A stretch of 64,000 nucleotides of DNA from contig NZ_JAGGPR010000008.1 in assembly GCF_018613695.1 (NCBI RefSeq), positions 273,894 to 337,893 of the forward strand. The letters are read 5' to 3'. This DNA is from Arthrobacter sp. ISL-95 (GTDB lineage Bacteria > Actinomycetota > Actinomycetes > Actinomycetales > Micrococcaceae). Below are positions 7,470 through 15,470 of this stretch, in pieces. The notes under the pieces are model-generated. The model saw only the letters and a program-made list of their open reading frames with translations, ran no database searches and was not told the DNA's origin. The position numbers and the translations under genes are program-made. Position 1 is the first letter of the stretch. The number at the start of each line of letters is the position of its first letter.

Positions 7470-9170
7470 ATGAGCTCACCCACCCGCACTTCCGCCAAGG
7501 ATCGTCTCTCGGGCGTCTGGGCGCTCAAGGGGTACAAACGTGAATGGCTGCGGCACGACTTCGTGGCGGGTGCTGCACTGTTTGCTCTGCTGGTTCCTGC
7601 CGGCATGGCCTATGCGCAGGCCGCCGGTCTGCCACCTGTCACCGGGCTCTACGCCACGGTGATCCCGTTGCTGGTCTACGCCGTGGTGGGCCCGTCCCGC
7701 ATTCTGGTCCTGGGACCCGACTCATCCCTTGCCCCCATGATCGCCGCAGCTATTGTTCCCCTTGCAGCTGGCAGTAGTGAAAGATCTGTGGCACTCGCCG
7801 GGCTGTTGGCTGTGTTGATCGGGGTGATCATGCTCGCGGGCTCCGCCCTGAAACTCGGTGCCATCACCGGGCTGCTGTCCAAACCCATCAGGCTCGGATA
7901 CCTGAACGGAATCGCATTGCTGGTGGCGTTGTCCCAGCTCCCGGCGTTCCTGGGGATAGAGGCCGACGGCGACATCTGGCAAAAGCTCGCGAACGTCACC
8001 GCCGGGTTACTGGGCAGCGAGGTCAACATCACCGCGCTGTTGCTCGGCATAGGTTCCTTGGCGCTCATCTGGATTCCCAAGCTTCTGAAGTGGAAGGTGC
8101 CCGGCGTATTGCTGGCGGTGGTGGGTTCATGCGTTGTAACGGCTGTTTGGGGCCTGAACGACGACGTCAAGGTCATCGGGGTTTTGCCGCAGGGGCTGCC
8201 GATGCCGGCGCTCGGCGGAATAGGCTGGGCTGACGCTCTTACGTTGCTTCCCGCTGCCGCCGGTATTGCCCTCATGGTCTTCGCAGACACCGGCGTCCTG
8301 TCCCAAACCCTGGCAGCCAAGGAAGGAAAGAAAGTTTCGGGCAACAGGGAGATGGCAGCCCTTGGGGCAGCCAACGCAGCCACCGGCTTGCTGGGCGGAT
8401 TCCCCATCTCCGGCAGTACCTCGCGCACGCCTGTAGCTGTGGACGCCGGCGCCAAATCCCAGATGACCGGGGTGGTTGGTGCGGTGCTGGTTGTGGCTTT
8501 CATGCTGTTGGCTCCCGGAGTTACCGGGTACCTTCCTTCCGCAACCCTGGCCGCCGTCGTCATCGCCGCGGCGATTGCCCTGGCAGACCCCGCCGGTGTT
8601 AAGCGGCTCCTCAGCCTGAGCCGAAGCGAATCCGTGGTGATGTTGGCAGCATTCCTGGGAGTCCTAACCGTAGGTGTGCTGCAGGGAATAGTCGTAGCCA
8701 TAGCCTTGGCACTTCTGGACTTTGTTCGGCGGGCTTGGGATCCGTACCGGACAGAACTCGGAGCCAAGGATGGGCTCCCCGGGTATCACGACCTGGAGAG
8801 GCACCCCGACGGCGAGCGCATCCCCGGACTCCTGATCCTCCGTTTCGATGCACCTCTGTTCTTCGGCAACGGGCAGGTTTTGGCGGCCTTTGTCCGGGAA
8901 CAGTTGGACGAAGCCCCGGAGGAGGCTGCGGACCCGATCACCCACGTCATCCTCGCCGCAGAGCCCATCACCGGGATCGACACCACAGCGCTGGATGACC
9001 TCGTCACGCTGGATGAATGGCTGGCCAGTAAAGGCGTGGGTCTCGTGTTCGCCGAACTGAAGGGACCTGTCAAGGACAAATTGATCCGTCTGGGCACGGC
9101 CGCCCGTTTTACGCCGGACCACTTCTTCCCCACAGTTGGCGCCGCAGTGCGCGCGCTGCGAAACGAATAA
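7470..9170 (+). CDS. SulP-family anion (sulfate-type) permease with STAS domain
   Basis: The 566-residue membrane protein has the SLC26/SulP fold. It shows the opening motif of SulP proteins (HDFVAGAALFALLVPAGMAYAQ), the LPPVTGLYATVIP segment and PISGSTSRTPVAVDAGAKSQ. About 12-14 membrane segments occupy residues 25-430. A cytoplasmic STAS domain follows (about 440-560) with the GIDTTALDDL loop. These carriers import sulfate, bicarbonate or other anions. The neighbourhood (cysteine-synthase-like, rhodanese and metZ genes) supports sulfate. An open frame continues about 1.1 kb upstream, antisense to the monooxygenase, but homology begins only after the ATG at 7470, so that one is chosen. Confidence 0.88.
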   Translation: MSSPTRTSAKDRLSGVWALKGYKREWLRHDFVAGAALFALLVPAGMAYAQAAGLPPVTGLYATVIPLLVYAVVGPSRILVLGPDSSLAPMIAAAIVPLAAGSSERSVALAGLLAVLIGVIMLAGSALKLGAITGLLSKPIRLGYLNGIALLVALSQLPAFLGIEADGDIWQKLANVTAGLLGSEVNITALLLGIGSLALIWIPKLLKWKVPGVLLAVVGSCVVTAVWGLNDDVKVIGVLPQGLPMPALGGIGWADALTLLPAAAGIALMVFADTGVLSQTLAAKEGKKVSGNREMAALGAANAATGLLGGFPISGSTSRTPVAVDAGAKSQMTGVVGAVLVVAFMLLAPGVTGYLPSATLAAVVIAAAIALADPAGVKRLLSLSRSESVVMLAAFLGVLTVGVLQGIVVAIALALLDFVRRAWDPYRTELGAKDGLPGYHDLERHPDGERIPGLLILRFDAPLFFGNGQVLAAFVREQLDEAPEEAADPITHVILAAEPITGIDTTALDDLVTLDEWLASKGVGLVFAELKGPVKDKLIRLGTAARFTPDHFFPTVGAAVRALRNE

Positions 9171-9256
9171 GGGAAGCAGCCGCCGATTACGCAACATGAC
9201 GACCGGACAATACCCCGCAAGTGCAGTCCGAGGCCCGTGGATGTTACGTTTTTCTT

Positions 9257-9366
9257 GAGTAATGAGCACCAGCGCACAGCCCTGACTTGCTGGTCGGCAA
9301 CCCTCTCTCCGGCGGGGTGCCTCAGGTGACTACTCGGCGTATCGACAACTCGAACTGCAAGCGTGA
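9257..9366 (+). promoter_or_regulatory. SAM-IV-type riboswitch upstream of DUF1737-rhodanese-metZ
   Basis: The leader matches what I know of actinobacterial SAM-IV aptamers: ATGAGCACCAGCG, then TTGCTGGTCGGCAACCCTC, then GGCGGGGTGCCTCAGGTGA. Closing stem P1 is GAGTA (9257-9261) with TACTC (9331-9335), and P2 is ACCAGC (9268-9273) with GCTGGT (9289-9294). SAM-IV aptamers bind S-adenosylmethionine and shut off methionine and sulfur genes. Its position 17 bases before the first gene of an operon ending in metZ fits that role. The 3' pseudoknot part (about 9336-9366) is less certain. Confidence 0.82.
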
Positions 9367-9382
9367 CTGAGGAGCACCAGCT

Positions 9383-9646
9383 ATGCCTGAACCCACTGAA
9401 GAAAAACTTTCCTATCGCCTGATTACAGGCCCGGATACCCGTGATTTCTGCGAGCGGATCCACAACGCCCTCGCCGAGGGCTACGTGCTCCACGGCAGCC
9501 CTGCAGCCACTTTCAACGGTACAGACGTCATTGTTGCCCAAGCAGTCGTACTCCCCGCGGCTATCGCCAATGCCGATGCCGCCGTTGCGACTGCAGTGGA
9601 CCAGCTTGAGAACTACGACGACGAAGCATTCGAGGGCCACGCATGA
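9383..9646 (+). CDS. DUF1737 domain protein
   Basis: This small soluble 87-residue protein has the DUF1737 pattern: YRLITGPDTRDFCERI, then GYVLHGSPAATFNG, then VIVAQAVVLP. The function of the family is unknown. The sequence GAGGAGC provides the ribosome binding site. It overlaps the rhodanese gene by four bases (ATGA) and is the first gene after the SAM-IV riboswitch, so it should be expressed with metZ when SAM is low. A role in sulfur transfer or in regulating metZ is possible, but this is only an inference from position. Confidence 0.85.
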   Translation: MPEPTEEKLSYRLITGPDTRDFCERIHNALAEGYVLHGSPAATFNGTDVIVAQAVVLPAAIANADAAVATAVDQLENYDDEAFEGHA

Positions 9647-10053
9647 GCTACGCAGGTGACCTGACCCCGAAGGATGCGTGGGCCAAGCTTGAAGCGGGTG
9701 CCATCCTGGTGGACGTCCGCACCGAGGGCGAGTGGGCCCACATCGGCATCCCGGACACCAAAGCCACGGAGAACGATCCCCTGTTCATTCAGTGGAACCT
9801 CGCCGGCGGCATCCCCAACTCCCGTTTCATCGAGGATTTGCGACAGCAGGCCCCCGAGGACGACAGCGTCGAGCTGGTGTTCCTCTGCCGTTCCGGTCAG
9901 CGCTCCATCTCCGCCGCTATCGCCGCAACGCAGGCCGGCTTCACTGCCTACAACGTCCTGGAGGGCTTTGAAGGAGAACCGGACCGCTACGGCGAGCGCA
10001 CCGTCAACGGCTGGAAGAACCGTGGCCTGCCGACGAATTTGGGGACCGAGTAA
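9643..10053 (+). CDS. Single-domain rhodanese (sulfurtransferase)
   Basis: The 136-residue cytoplasmic protein has one rhodanese domain. It has ILVDVRTEGEWAHIG near the N-terminus and the catalytic loop LCRSGQRS, with the persulfide-forming Cys82. Rhodaneses carry sulfane sulfur as a cysteine persulfide. It overlaps DUF1737 by four bases and abuts metZ (TAA then ATG), so the three are translated together. Known O-succinylhomoserine sulfhydrylases use sulfide directly, so the rhodanese may supply sulfur to MetZ; this is inference. Confidence 0.88.
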   Translation: MSYAGDLTPKDAWAKLEAGAILVDVRTEGEWAHIGIPDTKATENDPLFIQWNLAGGIPNSRFIEDLRQQAPEDDSVELVFLCRSGQRSISAAIAATQAGFTAYNVLEGFEGEPDRYGERTVNGWKNRGLPTNLGTE

Positions 10054-11262
10054 ATGACCTTCAATCCCGACGCCGCCGGCTGGAGCCCTGATACCCAGGC
10101 CGTCCGCGGTGGTCTTGACCGTACTAATTTTCAGGAAACCTCCGAACCCGTTTTCCTGAACTCCGGCTTCGTCTACGAATCCGCCGCTGCTGCCGAGCGC
10201 GCTTTCACAGGTGAGGACGAACGTTTCGTCTACTCCCGCTACGGCAACCCGTCCGTCGCAACGTTCCAGGAGCGGCTGCGCCTGCTCGAAGGAACCGAAG
10301 CGTGCTTTGCGACGGCGTCAGGTATGTCCGCGGTCTTCACTGCTTTGGGTGCCCTGCTGGCTGCCGGCGACCGCGTGGTTGCTGCCCGTTCCCTGTTCGG
10401 CTCCTGCTTTGTGATCCTTAATGAGATCCTGCCGCGGTGGGGCGTGCACACGGTCTTCGTGGATGGCCCGGATTTGGAGCAGTGGGCTGCCGCGCTTTCG
10501 GAGCCCACTACCGCGGTCTTCTTCGAGTCTCCGTCCAACCCCATGCAGGAGATCGTGGACATCGGCGCGGTCAGCGAACTGGCGCATGCCGCCGGGGCGA
10601 CTGTGGTGGTGGACAACGTCTTTGCCACACCCCTGCTGCAACGCTGCGGTGAGCTGGGTGCCGACGTGATTGTGTACTCCGGCACCAAGCACATTGACGG
10701 CCAGGGACGCGTCCTTGGCGGTGCCATCCTGGGCACCAAGGAATTCATCGATGGCCCGGTCAAGCAGCTTATGCGGCACACCGGTCCTTCGTTGTCCGCG
10801 TTCAATGCCTGGGTGCTGACCAAGGGCTTGGAGACCATGGGACTGCGTGTGAACCACAGCTCGGCATCCGCGTTGAAGATCGCAGAGTGGCTCGAGCAGC
10901 AGCCCGCCATCAGCTGGGTCAAGTACCCGCTGCTGAAGTCTCACCCGCAGTACGAGCTAGCAGCGAAGCAGATGAAGGCGGGCGGCACCGTGCTGACATT
11001 TGAGCTATCTCCTTCGGCCGGGCGTTCAGCCAAAGAGGCTGCGTTTGCCTTGCTCGATGGCCTCCGTGTCATTGACATCTCCAACAACTTGGGCGACTCC
11101 AAGTCCCTCATCACCCACCCTGCCACCACCACCCACCGGGCTATGGGACCGGAGGGGCGGGCGGCGATCGGGCTTTCCGATGGTGTTGTCCGCTTGTCCG
11201 TAGGGCTTGAAGACGTGGACGACCTCATCTTGGATCTGGAGAAGGCCCTCAAACAGGTCTAA
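10054..11262 (+). CDS. metZ: O-succinylhomoserine sulfhydrylase
   Basis: The 402-residue PLP enzyme belongs to the Cys/Met-metabolism family and makes homocysteine directly from O-succinylhomoserine (or the acetyl ester) and sulfide. Recognisable features are TQAVRGGLDRTNFQETSEP, FVYSRYGNPSV, CFATASGMSAVF and the PLP-lysine motif YSGTKHIDGQGR (about Lys212). Length and the HIDGQGR signature are typical of MetZ rather than MetB or MetC. It is the last gene of the riboswitch-controlled operon. The choice of acyl donor cannot be decided by eye. Confidence 0.9.
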   Translation: MTFNPDAAGWSPDTQAVRGGLDRTNFQETSEPVFLNSGFVYESAAAAERAFTGEDERFVYSRYGNPSVATFQERLRLLEGTEACFATASGMSAVFTALGALLAAGDRVVAARSLFGSCFVILNEILPRWGVHTVFVDGPDLEQWAAALSEPTTAVFFESPSNPMQEIVDIGAVSELAHAAGATVVVDNVFATPLLQRCGELGADVIVYSGTKHIDGQGRVLGGAILGTKEFIDGPVKQLMRHTGPSLSAFNAWVLTKGLETMGLRVNHSSASALKIAEWLEQQPAISWVKYPLLKSHPQYELAAKQMKAGGTVLTFELSPSAGRSAKEAAFALLDGLRVIDISNNLGDSKSLITHPATTTHRAMGPEGRAAIGLSDGVVRLSVGLEDVDDLILDLEKALKQV

Positions 11263-11333
11263 CCCCGCTGCCACGAGCGGGAACCATCCCGTTTCCAAGG
11301 GACGCTTCACGGCCCTCAACCGTTTCGCAACCG

Positions 11334-11377
11334 TTTCCGCCATCCGCACCAGAGGTAGCTGGCGCGGATGGCGGAAA
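11334..11377. terminator. Hairpin between convergent metZ and the HTH-MurA gene
   Basis: A perfect 14-bp stem, TTTCCGCCATCCGC (11334-11347) with its complement (11364-11377), closes a 16-base loop. There is no run of T after it. It lies between two convergent genes and probably ends transcription of one or both. Confidence 0.55.
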
Positions 11378-11449
11378 TCGGAGCATCAAAAGGTGCGAAG
11401 GGGCGCGGCGGGCGTGGCCGGCACGCGCCACCCTCCCGCAACTCCTGCG

Positions 11450-12973
11450 TCAGTCTTGGAAGTACTCGATCTTCGCACCTATGGTGTTCAGTCGCTCCGC
11501 AAGGTCCTCATAGCCGCGCTCGATCACGTAGATGTTGCGCAGCTCGGAGGTTCCCCTGGCAGCCAACATGGCCAGGAGCAGGCAGGCCGCGGGACGCAGA
11601 GCGGGTGGGCAGCCAATCTCTGCAGCACGCCATTTAGTGGGACCGTTGACGTAGATCCGGTGCGGATCCAGCAACTGCACCTGGGCGCCCAGCTTGTTGA
11701 GTTCCGTCAAGTAAATGGCACGATTCTCGTAAACCCAGTCGTGGATCATGGTCTGGCCCTCGGCGTTGCCCGCGATCACTGCAAAGAACGGCAGGTTGTC
11801 GATGTTCAGCCCAGGGAACGGCATGGGGTGGATCTTGTCCTGCGGGGCGTGGAGTTCCGAAGGCTTGGTAGTGACGTCTACCAACCGGGTGCGCCCGTTG
11901 CGCGCCATGTACTCGCCGGAAACCTCGAGGTTCTGACCCATCTGCTCCAGGGTGGCGAGTTCAATTTCCATGAACTCGATGGGAACCCTGCGGATGGTGA
12001 CCTCTGAGTTGGTCACAATGCCGGCGGTGATCAGGCTCATGGCCTCAATGGGGTCTTCAGACGGGAAGTACTCAATGTCCACATCAATGGCGGACCGTCC
12101 CGTGATCTTCAGCGTGGTGGTTCCTACACCGTCGATCTCCACACCGAGGCCCTGCAAGTAAAAGCAAAGGTCCTGCACCATGTAGTTGGGGCTGGCGTTC
12201 CGGATGATGGTGGTGCCCTCGCGGTGGGCGGCCGCCATGATGGCATTCTCCGTTACGGTGTCGCCGCGTTCGGTCAGCACGAAGGAGCGATTGAGATCAT
12301 CGGCGGGAGGTGCAGTCACGGAGTAGAAGCCGGACTTCGCCTCTACCTCAAGGCCGAACTGGCGGAGCGCCTGCATGTGAGGCTCCACCGTGCGCGTTCC
12401 GAGGTCACAGCCACCGGCGTAGGGAAGAAGGTATTCACTGGTTTCGTCCAGGAGCGGACCCAGCAGCATGATGACGCTACGGGTTCGACGGGCGGCGTCC
12501 ACGTCCATGGACTCAAGATCCAGGACCTCGGGGCGACGTATGCGGAGGTCGCTGCCGTTGAGCCAGGTACATTCCACGCCGATGGAGGTCAGGACCTCAA
12601 CTATCCTGTTGACTTCCTCGATCCGGGCCAGCCGGCGCAGGGTGGTGGTGCCACGGTTGATGAGGCTCGCACACAGGAGAGCCACGCCGGCGTTCTTACT
12701 GCTGTTCACGTCCACTTCGCCGGAGAGGGTCCGGCCGCCCTCCACACGGAGGTGGGTCATCTGCGGCTTGCCCACTTTGACGATGGAGCGCCCAAAAATG
12801 GCTTCGAGGCGCTCAATCATCCGGAGGCTGAGATTTTGTTTGCCCTGTTCCATCCGGGCGATTGCGCTCTGGCTGGTTCCCAGTTCAGTAGCCAGCTGCC
12901 CCTGCGTCCAGCCTTTTTCCCCACGGGCATCGCGGAGAAGTTGGCCTACATGTTCGGCGGTAGGTTGCGTCAT
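11450..12973 (-). CDS. XRE-type HTH fused to a MurA-like enolpyruvyl transferase
   Basis: The first 60 residues form an XRE helix-turn-helix (GWTQGQLATELGTSQSAIARME). The rest (about 75-507) is an EPSP-synthase/MurA fold. MurA-type residues are present: SSKNAGVALLC (Lys93-Asn94 of the UDP-sugar site), and AGGCDLGTRTVEPH with the PEP-binding cysteine and arginine. The region around the E. coli catalytic aspartate differs (FPGLNIDNLP instead of FPTDMQ). MurA adds enolpyruvate to UDP-GlcNAc in peptidoglycan synthesis. Actinobacteria often carry this HTH-fused paralogue besides the housekeeping enzyme; whether it is active is unclear. I prefer the ATG at 12971-12973 over a TTG six bases upstream. 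Confidence 0.83.
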   Translation of the reverse strand: MTQPTAEHVGQLLRDARGEKGWTQGQLATELGTSQSAIARMEQGKQNLSLRMIERLEAIFGRSIVKVGKPQMTHLRVEGGRTLSGEVDVNSSKNAGVALLCASLINRGTTTLRRLARIEEVNRIVEVLTSIGVECTWLNGSDLRIRRPEVLDLESMDVDAARRTRSVIMLLGPLLDETSEYLLPYAGGCDLGTRTVEPHMQALRQFGLEVEAKSGFYSVTAPPADDLNRSFVLTERGDTVTENAIMAAAHREGTTIIRNASPNYMVQDLCFYLQGLGVEIDGVGTTTLKITGRSAIDVDIEYFPSEDPIEAMSLITAGIVTNSEVTIRRVPIEFMEIELATLEQMGQNLEVSGEYMARNGRTRLVDVTTKPSELHAPQDKIHPMPFPGLNIDNLPFFAVIAGNAEGQTMIHDWVYENRAIYLTELNKLGAQVQLLDPHRIYVNGPTKWRAAEIGCPPALRPAACLLLAMLAARGTSELRNIYVIERGYEDLAERLNTIGAKIEYFQD

Positions 12974-13184
12974 AACCAAAAAATATCACAAGTGAGTTAG
13001 AACTGGCGAGCAGATTACCGATTCAGCGGTCCACGTCACACAATACCCGTCCTGTGCGATATAGCGCACAACCTCGGCCGCTTGCCTTGGGCGAACGCTT
13101 TCCCCAATATTTTCAGGGGCAGAGCTCCCCATTGTGCCTCAACGAGGGTTGGCGAAGGATGTATGGGAAAGCTCAGGGGGAAAT

Positions 13185-14147
13185 ATGCCTTTCTACGGCG
13201 CCGACGTCGATCAACTCAAAGCACTATCAAAAACCCTTGCCAGCGGGGCTTCGCTGCTGACCAACCGCGCCCGGGAGCTTGACTCCTTGATCGCACAGGG
13301 CGGCTTTTGGCAGGGGCAGGATTCCAAACGATTCGCCTCCGATTGGCAGGGCCGTCTACGGCCGTTGCTTGAACGGACCTCGCGAGGATTGGAAGAAGCA
13401 TCCAAGTCCGTGCTTACCAACGCAGACGAGCAGTCGAACGCGTCTACCGAGGGTTCTGGGGGCAGCTCAGGGAACGGCAGCGGGAACCACTCAGGCAACC
13501 CGGCAGTCGACGCCACCACCAAGGCCACCGACCCCACCCAGCCCACACCCCAGGAGATCCTGGACCAGTACCAAGTCAGTGACGCGGAGACTACCAACTG
13601 GCCGGGCGACTGGGATCCGCTGCGATTCGTGGTGGACCAGAAGGTAGTGACAGAGAAGGAAGCGGAACTCTTGAACGGCCTGGGACCATTTGAGCTGAAC
13701 GCCTTCAAGGGCATTCACGACGACGCTTTCAGTGTTGCCGATGAGCGCTTCCCCAGCGAAGATCGCAACGATGACCAGAATGACGCCTTCCGCCACGCCT
13801 ACTGGAACGCCCTCATGGTGAAGGAGTTCGGCGCGGACTGGGCCGAGGACTACGCCACCGCCCACGAACAGCTCCCCGGAAATCCGGCTCCACGTGAAGC
13901 AATGGATCTGTACAACAATGAAGTTGGACGCAACGTGGCCATCGCCAATCCGGACGCCAGTGCTGAGGAGCTTGCAGACTTGATCGAGGAAGCCGTCAAT
14001 AGCGGAGACACAGTTGTGGTGGGGCCTGACCTTGTGCCGCACCCATCAAACCAGGTCCCCGCTGACCAGACCGGCGACGCCGGCAATGCCGAGCCCGCCC
14101 CTGGTGAAGATCCAGAGTTCAATGACGAGTCCAGGACTACTTCATGA
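13185..14147 (+). CDS. WXG100-like N-terminus with C-terminal DUF6973-like domain
   Basis: The 320-residue protein starts at the ATG preceded by AGGGGGAA. Residues 1-80 form two helices around FWQG (42-44), the WXG turn of ESX/type VII secretion substrates. A Ser/Gly/Asn linker follows (82-120). Residues 130-270 carry the conserved pattern NDAFRHAYWNALM (199-211), a His-Glu at 227-228 and MDLYNNEVGR (240-249), which I associate with DUF6973. The architecture resembles secreted polymorphic effectors. The last codons overlap a lipoprotein gene by four bases. No T7SS machinery is visible here. Export and toxicity are inference. Confidence 0.75.
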   Translation: MPFYGADVDQLKALSKTLASGASLLTNRARELDSLIAQGGFWQGQDSKRFASDWQGRLRPLLERTSRGLEEASKSVLTNADEQSNASTEGSGGSSGNGSGNHSGNPAVDATTKATDPTQPTPQEILDQYQVSDAETTNWPGDWDPLRFVVDQKVVTEKEAELLNGLGPFELNAFKGIHDDAFSVADERFPSEDRNDDQNDAFRHAYWNALMVKEFGADWAEDYATAHEQLPGNPAPREAMDLYNNEVGRNVAIANPDASAEELADLIEEAVNSGDTVVVGPDLVPHPSNQVPADQTGDAGNAEPAPGEDPEFNDESRTTS

Positions 14148-14623
14148 GTCTTCCTGCGACCACTAATTTACGACGCCGCCCCAAGTCTTCAGCGCTTCGC
14201 GTCACCATCAACACCTTGCTCACCTTAGCTCTGGCCTGCGCCTTGGCCGCTTGTTCCCTCGGAGGATCCGCCATGCCCGAAACGAACGATCACCTCAACA
14301 ATCAGGTCCTGGAGTCTGCCAGGAACGGCACGGCGCTCAAGCTGGCCGATGCCACGGACTTTGACTGGGACCAGGCAGGTTTCGTCACGTCCGGAACCCC
14401 GGCCAAGGACATCGAGGAAACCTTTGGGGAACCCCTCACCAAGGAGAGCCGCTACACGGCTTCACCGGCTCTCTTCGTCTTCCTGAAAGACGGGAAAGTA
14501 ACCAAAGCGGTCCGCATTGTCCCGGACGCCTTCTCCGGGGCTGACGCCAGGAAGAAGTACGGCCGGGACGTGGTGCTCACTCCGCCGGAGGGGCAGAAGG
14601 GCTTCCTTAACTGGCGGGAGTAA
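14144..14623 (+). CDS. Lipoprotein, possible partner of the WXG100-like protein
   Basis: The 159-residue protein has a lipoprotein signal: basic N-region (RRRPKSS), hydrophobic core (INTLLTLALACAL) and lipobox LAAC with Cys37. The mature part is small and contains DFDWDQAGFV and FVFLKDGKVTKAVRI, resembling small outer-leaflet lipoproteins of the BLIP/SmpA-like type only loosely. The ATG overlaps the preceding gene (ATGA), so it should be made together with it. In secreted-toxin loci such coupled lipoproteins often serve as immunity proteins; this is a hypothesis. No close family is recognised. Confidence 0.78.
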   Translation: MSLPATTNLRRRPKSSALRVTINTLLTLALACALAACSLGGSAMPETNDHLNNQVLESARNGTALKLADATDFDWDQAGFVTSGTPAKDIEETFGEPLTKESRYTASPALFVFLKDGKVTKAVRIVPDAFSGADARKKYGRDVVLTPPEGQKGFLNWRE

Positions 14624-14634
14624 CCCGCCAATCG

Positions 14635-15369
14635 TTAGGCCCGCCAGTACCCCAACGCATCAATCCGGTGCTTATCCAGGCCGAGTTCTTTCCTCAGGTG
14701 CTTGACGATTGCCCGCGTACTTGATGCTTCGCAGGCGATCCAGAAGAAGTCGCTCCCAACCGAGACCGTGTTTGCCGTGAGCGCAGCGCAGACTGCCTCC
14801 ACCAGCGCGGCACCGTCGCGTTTACGCGGAATCCAGGTGACGACGTCGGAATCGGAGGTACGCACCTCAAGCGAGGGGTCGGCGTCGTGCTGGTATTCAA
14901 GCCAGGCCGTCACGGGAGCCGCGTTTGCAGCATCACGCTGCCGCTCGTCAAGCAGCGAGTTGATGGCAGGAATGGAAGCGGGATCGCCCACTACCCAGAT
15001 CCGGCGCGGGGCGGGCTGTGGGAAAGCGAAGGAGCTGCCTTGGACGGTGGCATCGATCGAGTCGCCGGGCTGCACTGAGCGTGCCCAATCCGCAGCAACG
15101 CCGTTGTGCATGGCGAAGTCCATGCTGAACGTGCCGTCCGCAGGTGATGCGTTGACCAAGGTGTAGGCGCGTTGGTGGGCCTTCCCGGAATCGTTGAACC
15201 AGAGCCGGATCCACATGGTGGGATGCAGTCCGCTGCGATCCAGGAGTCCGCCGTCCCGCACGTGCACGCGGAGGAAGTCCGGGGTGATCTCTTCACTCCC
15301 CGTAACCTCCAGAGTGAAGTCCTTGGCGCCCATGACTTTGAGGACGACGCCTTCCCAATTGCGCTTCAA
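14635..15369 (-). CDS. Siderophore-interacting protein (FAD-dependent ferric reductase)
   Basis: The 244-residue protein has the SIP/ViuB architecture. An N-terminal FAD-binding barrel includes RAYTLVNASPADGTFSMDF, and a C-terminal SIP domain begins with RRIWVVGDPASIPAI. These cytoplasmic enzymes reduce imported ferric siderophores to release iron. I take TTG at 15367-15369 as the start because AAGGAG lies six bases upstream; a GTG five codons earlier overlaps that site. A strong IdeR/DtxR box at 15431-15449 is upstream, so expression should rise when iron is low. Confidence 0.88.
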   Translation of the reverse strand: MKRNWEGVVLKVMGAKDFTLEVTGSEEITPDFLRVHVRDGGLLDRSGLHPTMWIRLWFNDSGKAHQRAYTLVNASPADGTFSMDFAMHNGVAADWARSVQPGDSIDATVQGSSFAFPQPAPRRIWVVGDPASIPAINSLLDERQRDAANAAPVTAWLEYQHDADPSLEVRTSDSDVVTWIPRKRDGAALVEAVCAALTANTVSVGSDFFWIACEASSTRAIVKHLRKELGLDKHRIDALGYWRA

Positions 15370-15430
15370 GCAACACTCCTTCACGAATGTCCACGATTTG
15401 TGAACGCGGCCAAAGCCATTTATCTTGAGC

Positions 15431-15449
15431 TTAAGTAAGCCTAACCTAA
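15431..15449. promoter_or_regulatory. IdeR/DtxR-type iron box
   Basis: The 19-mer TTAAGTAAGCCTAACCTAA matches the consensus TWAGGTWAGSCTWACCTWA at 18 of 19 positions. It lies in the divergent region between the siderophore-interacting protein and the penicillin-acylase-family gene, 21 bases before the ATG of the latter. Iron-loaded DtxR-family repressors bind such sites, so both genes are probably repressed by iron. Confidence 0.82.
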
Positions 15450-15470
15450 CCTCGAAAGCGGCCAGAGATT

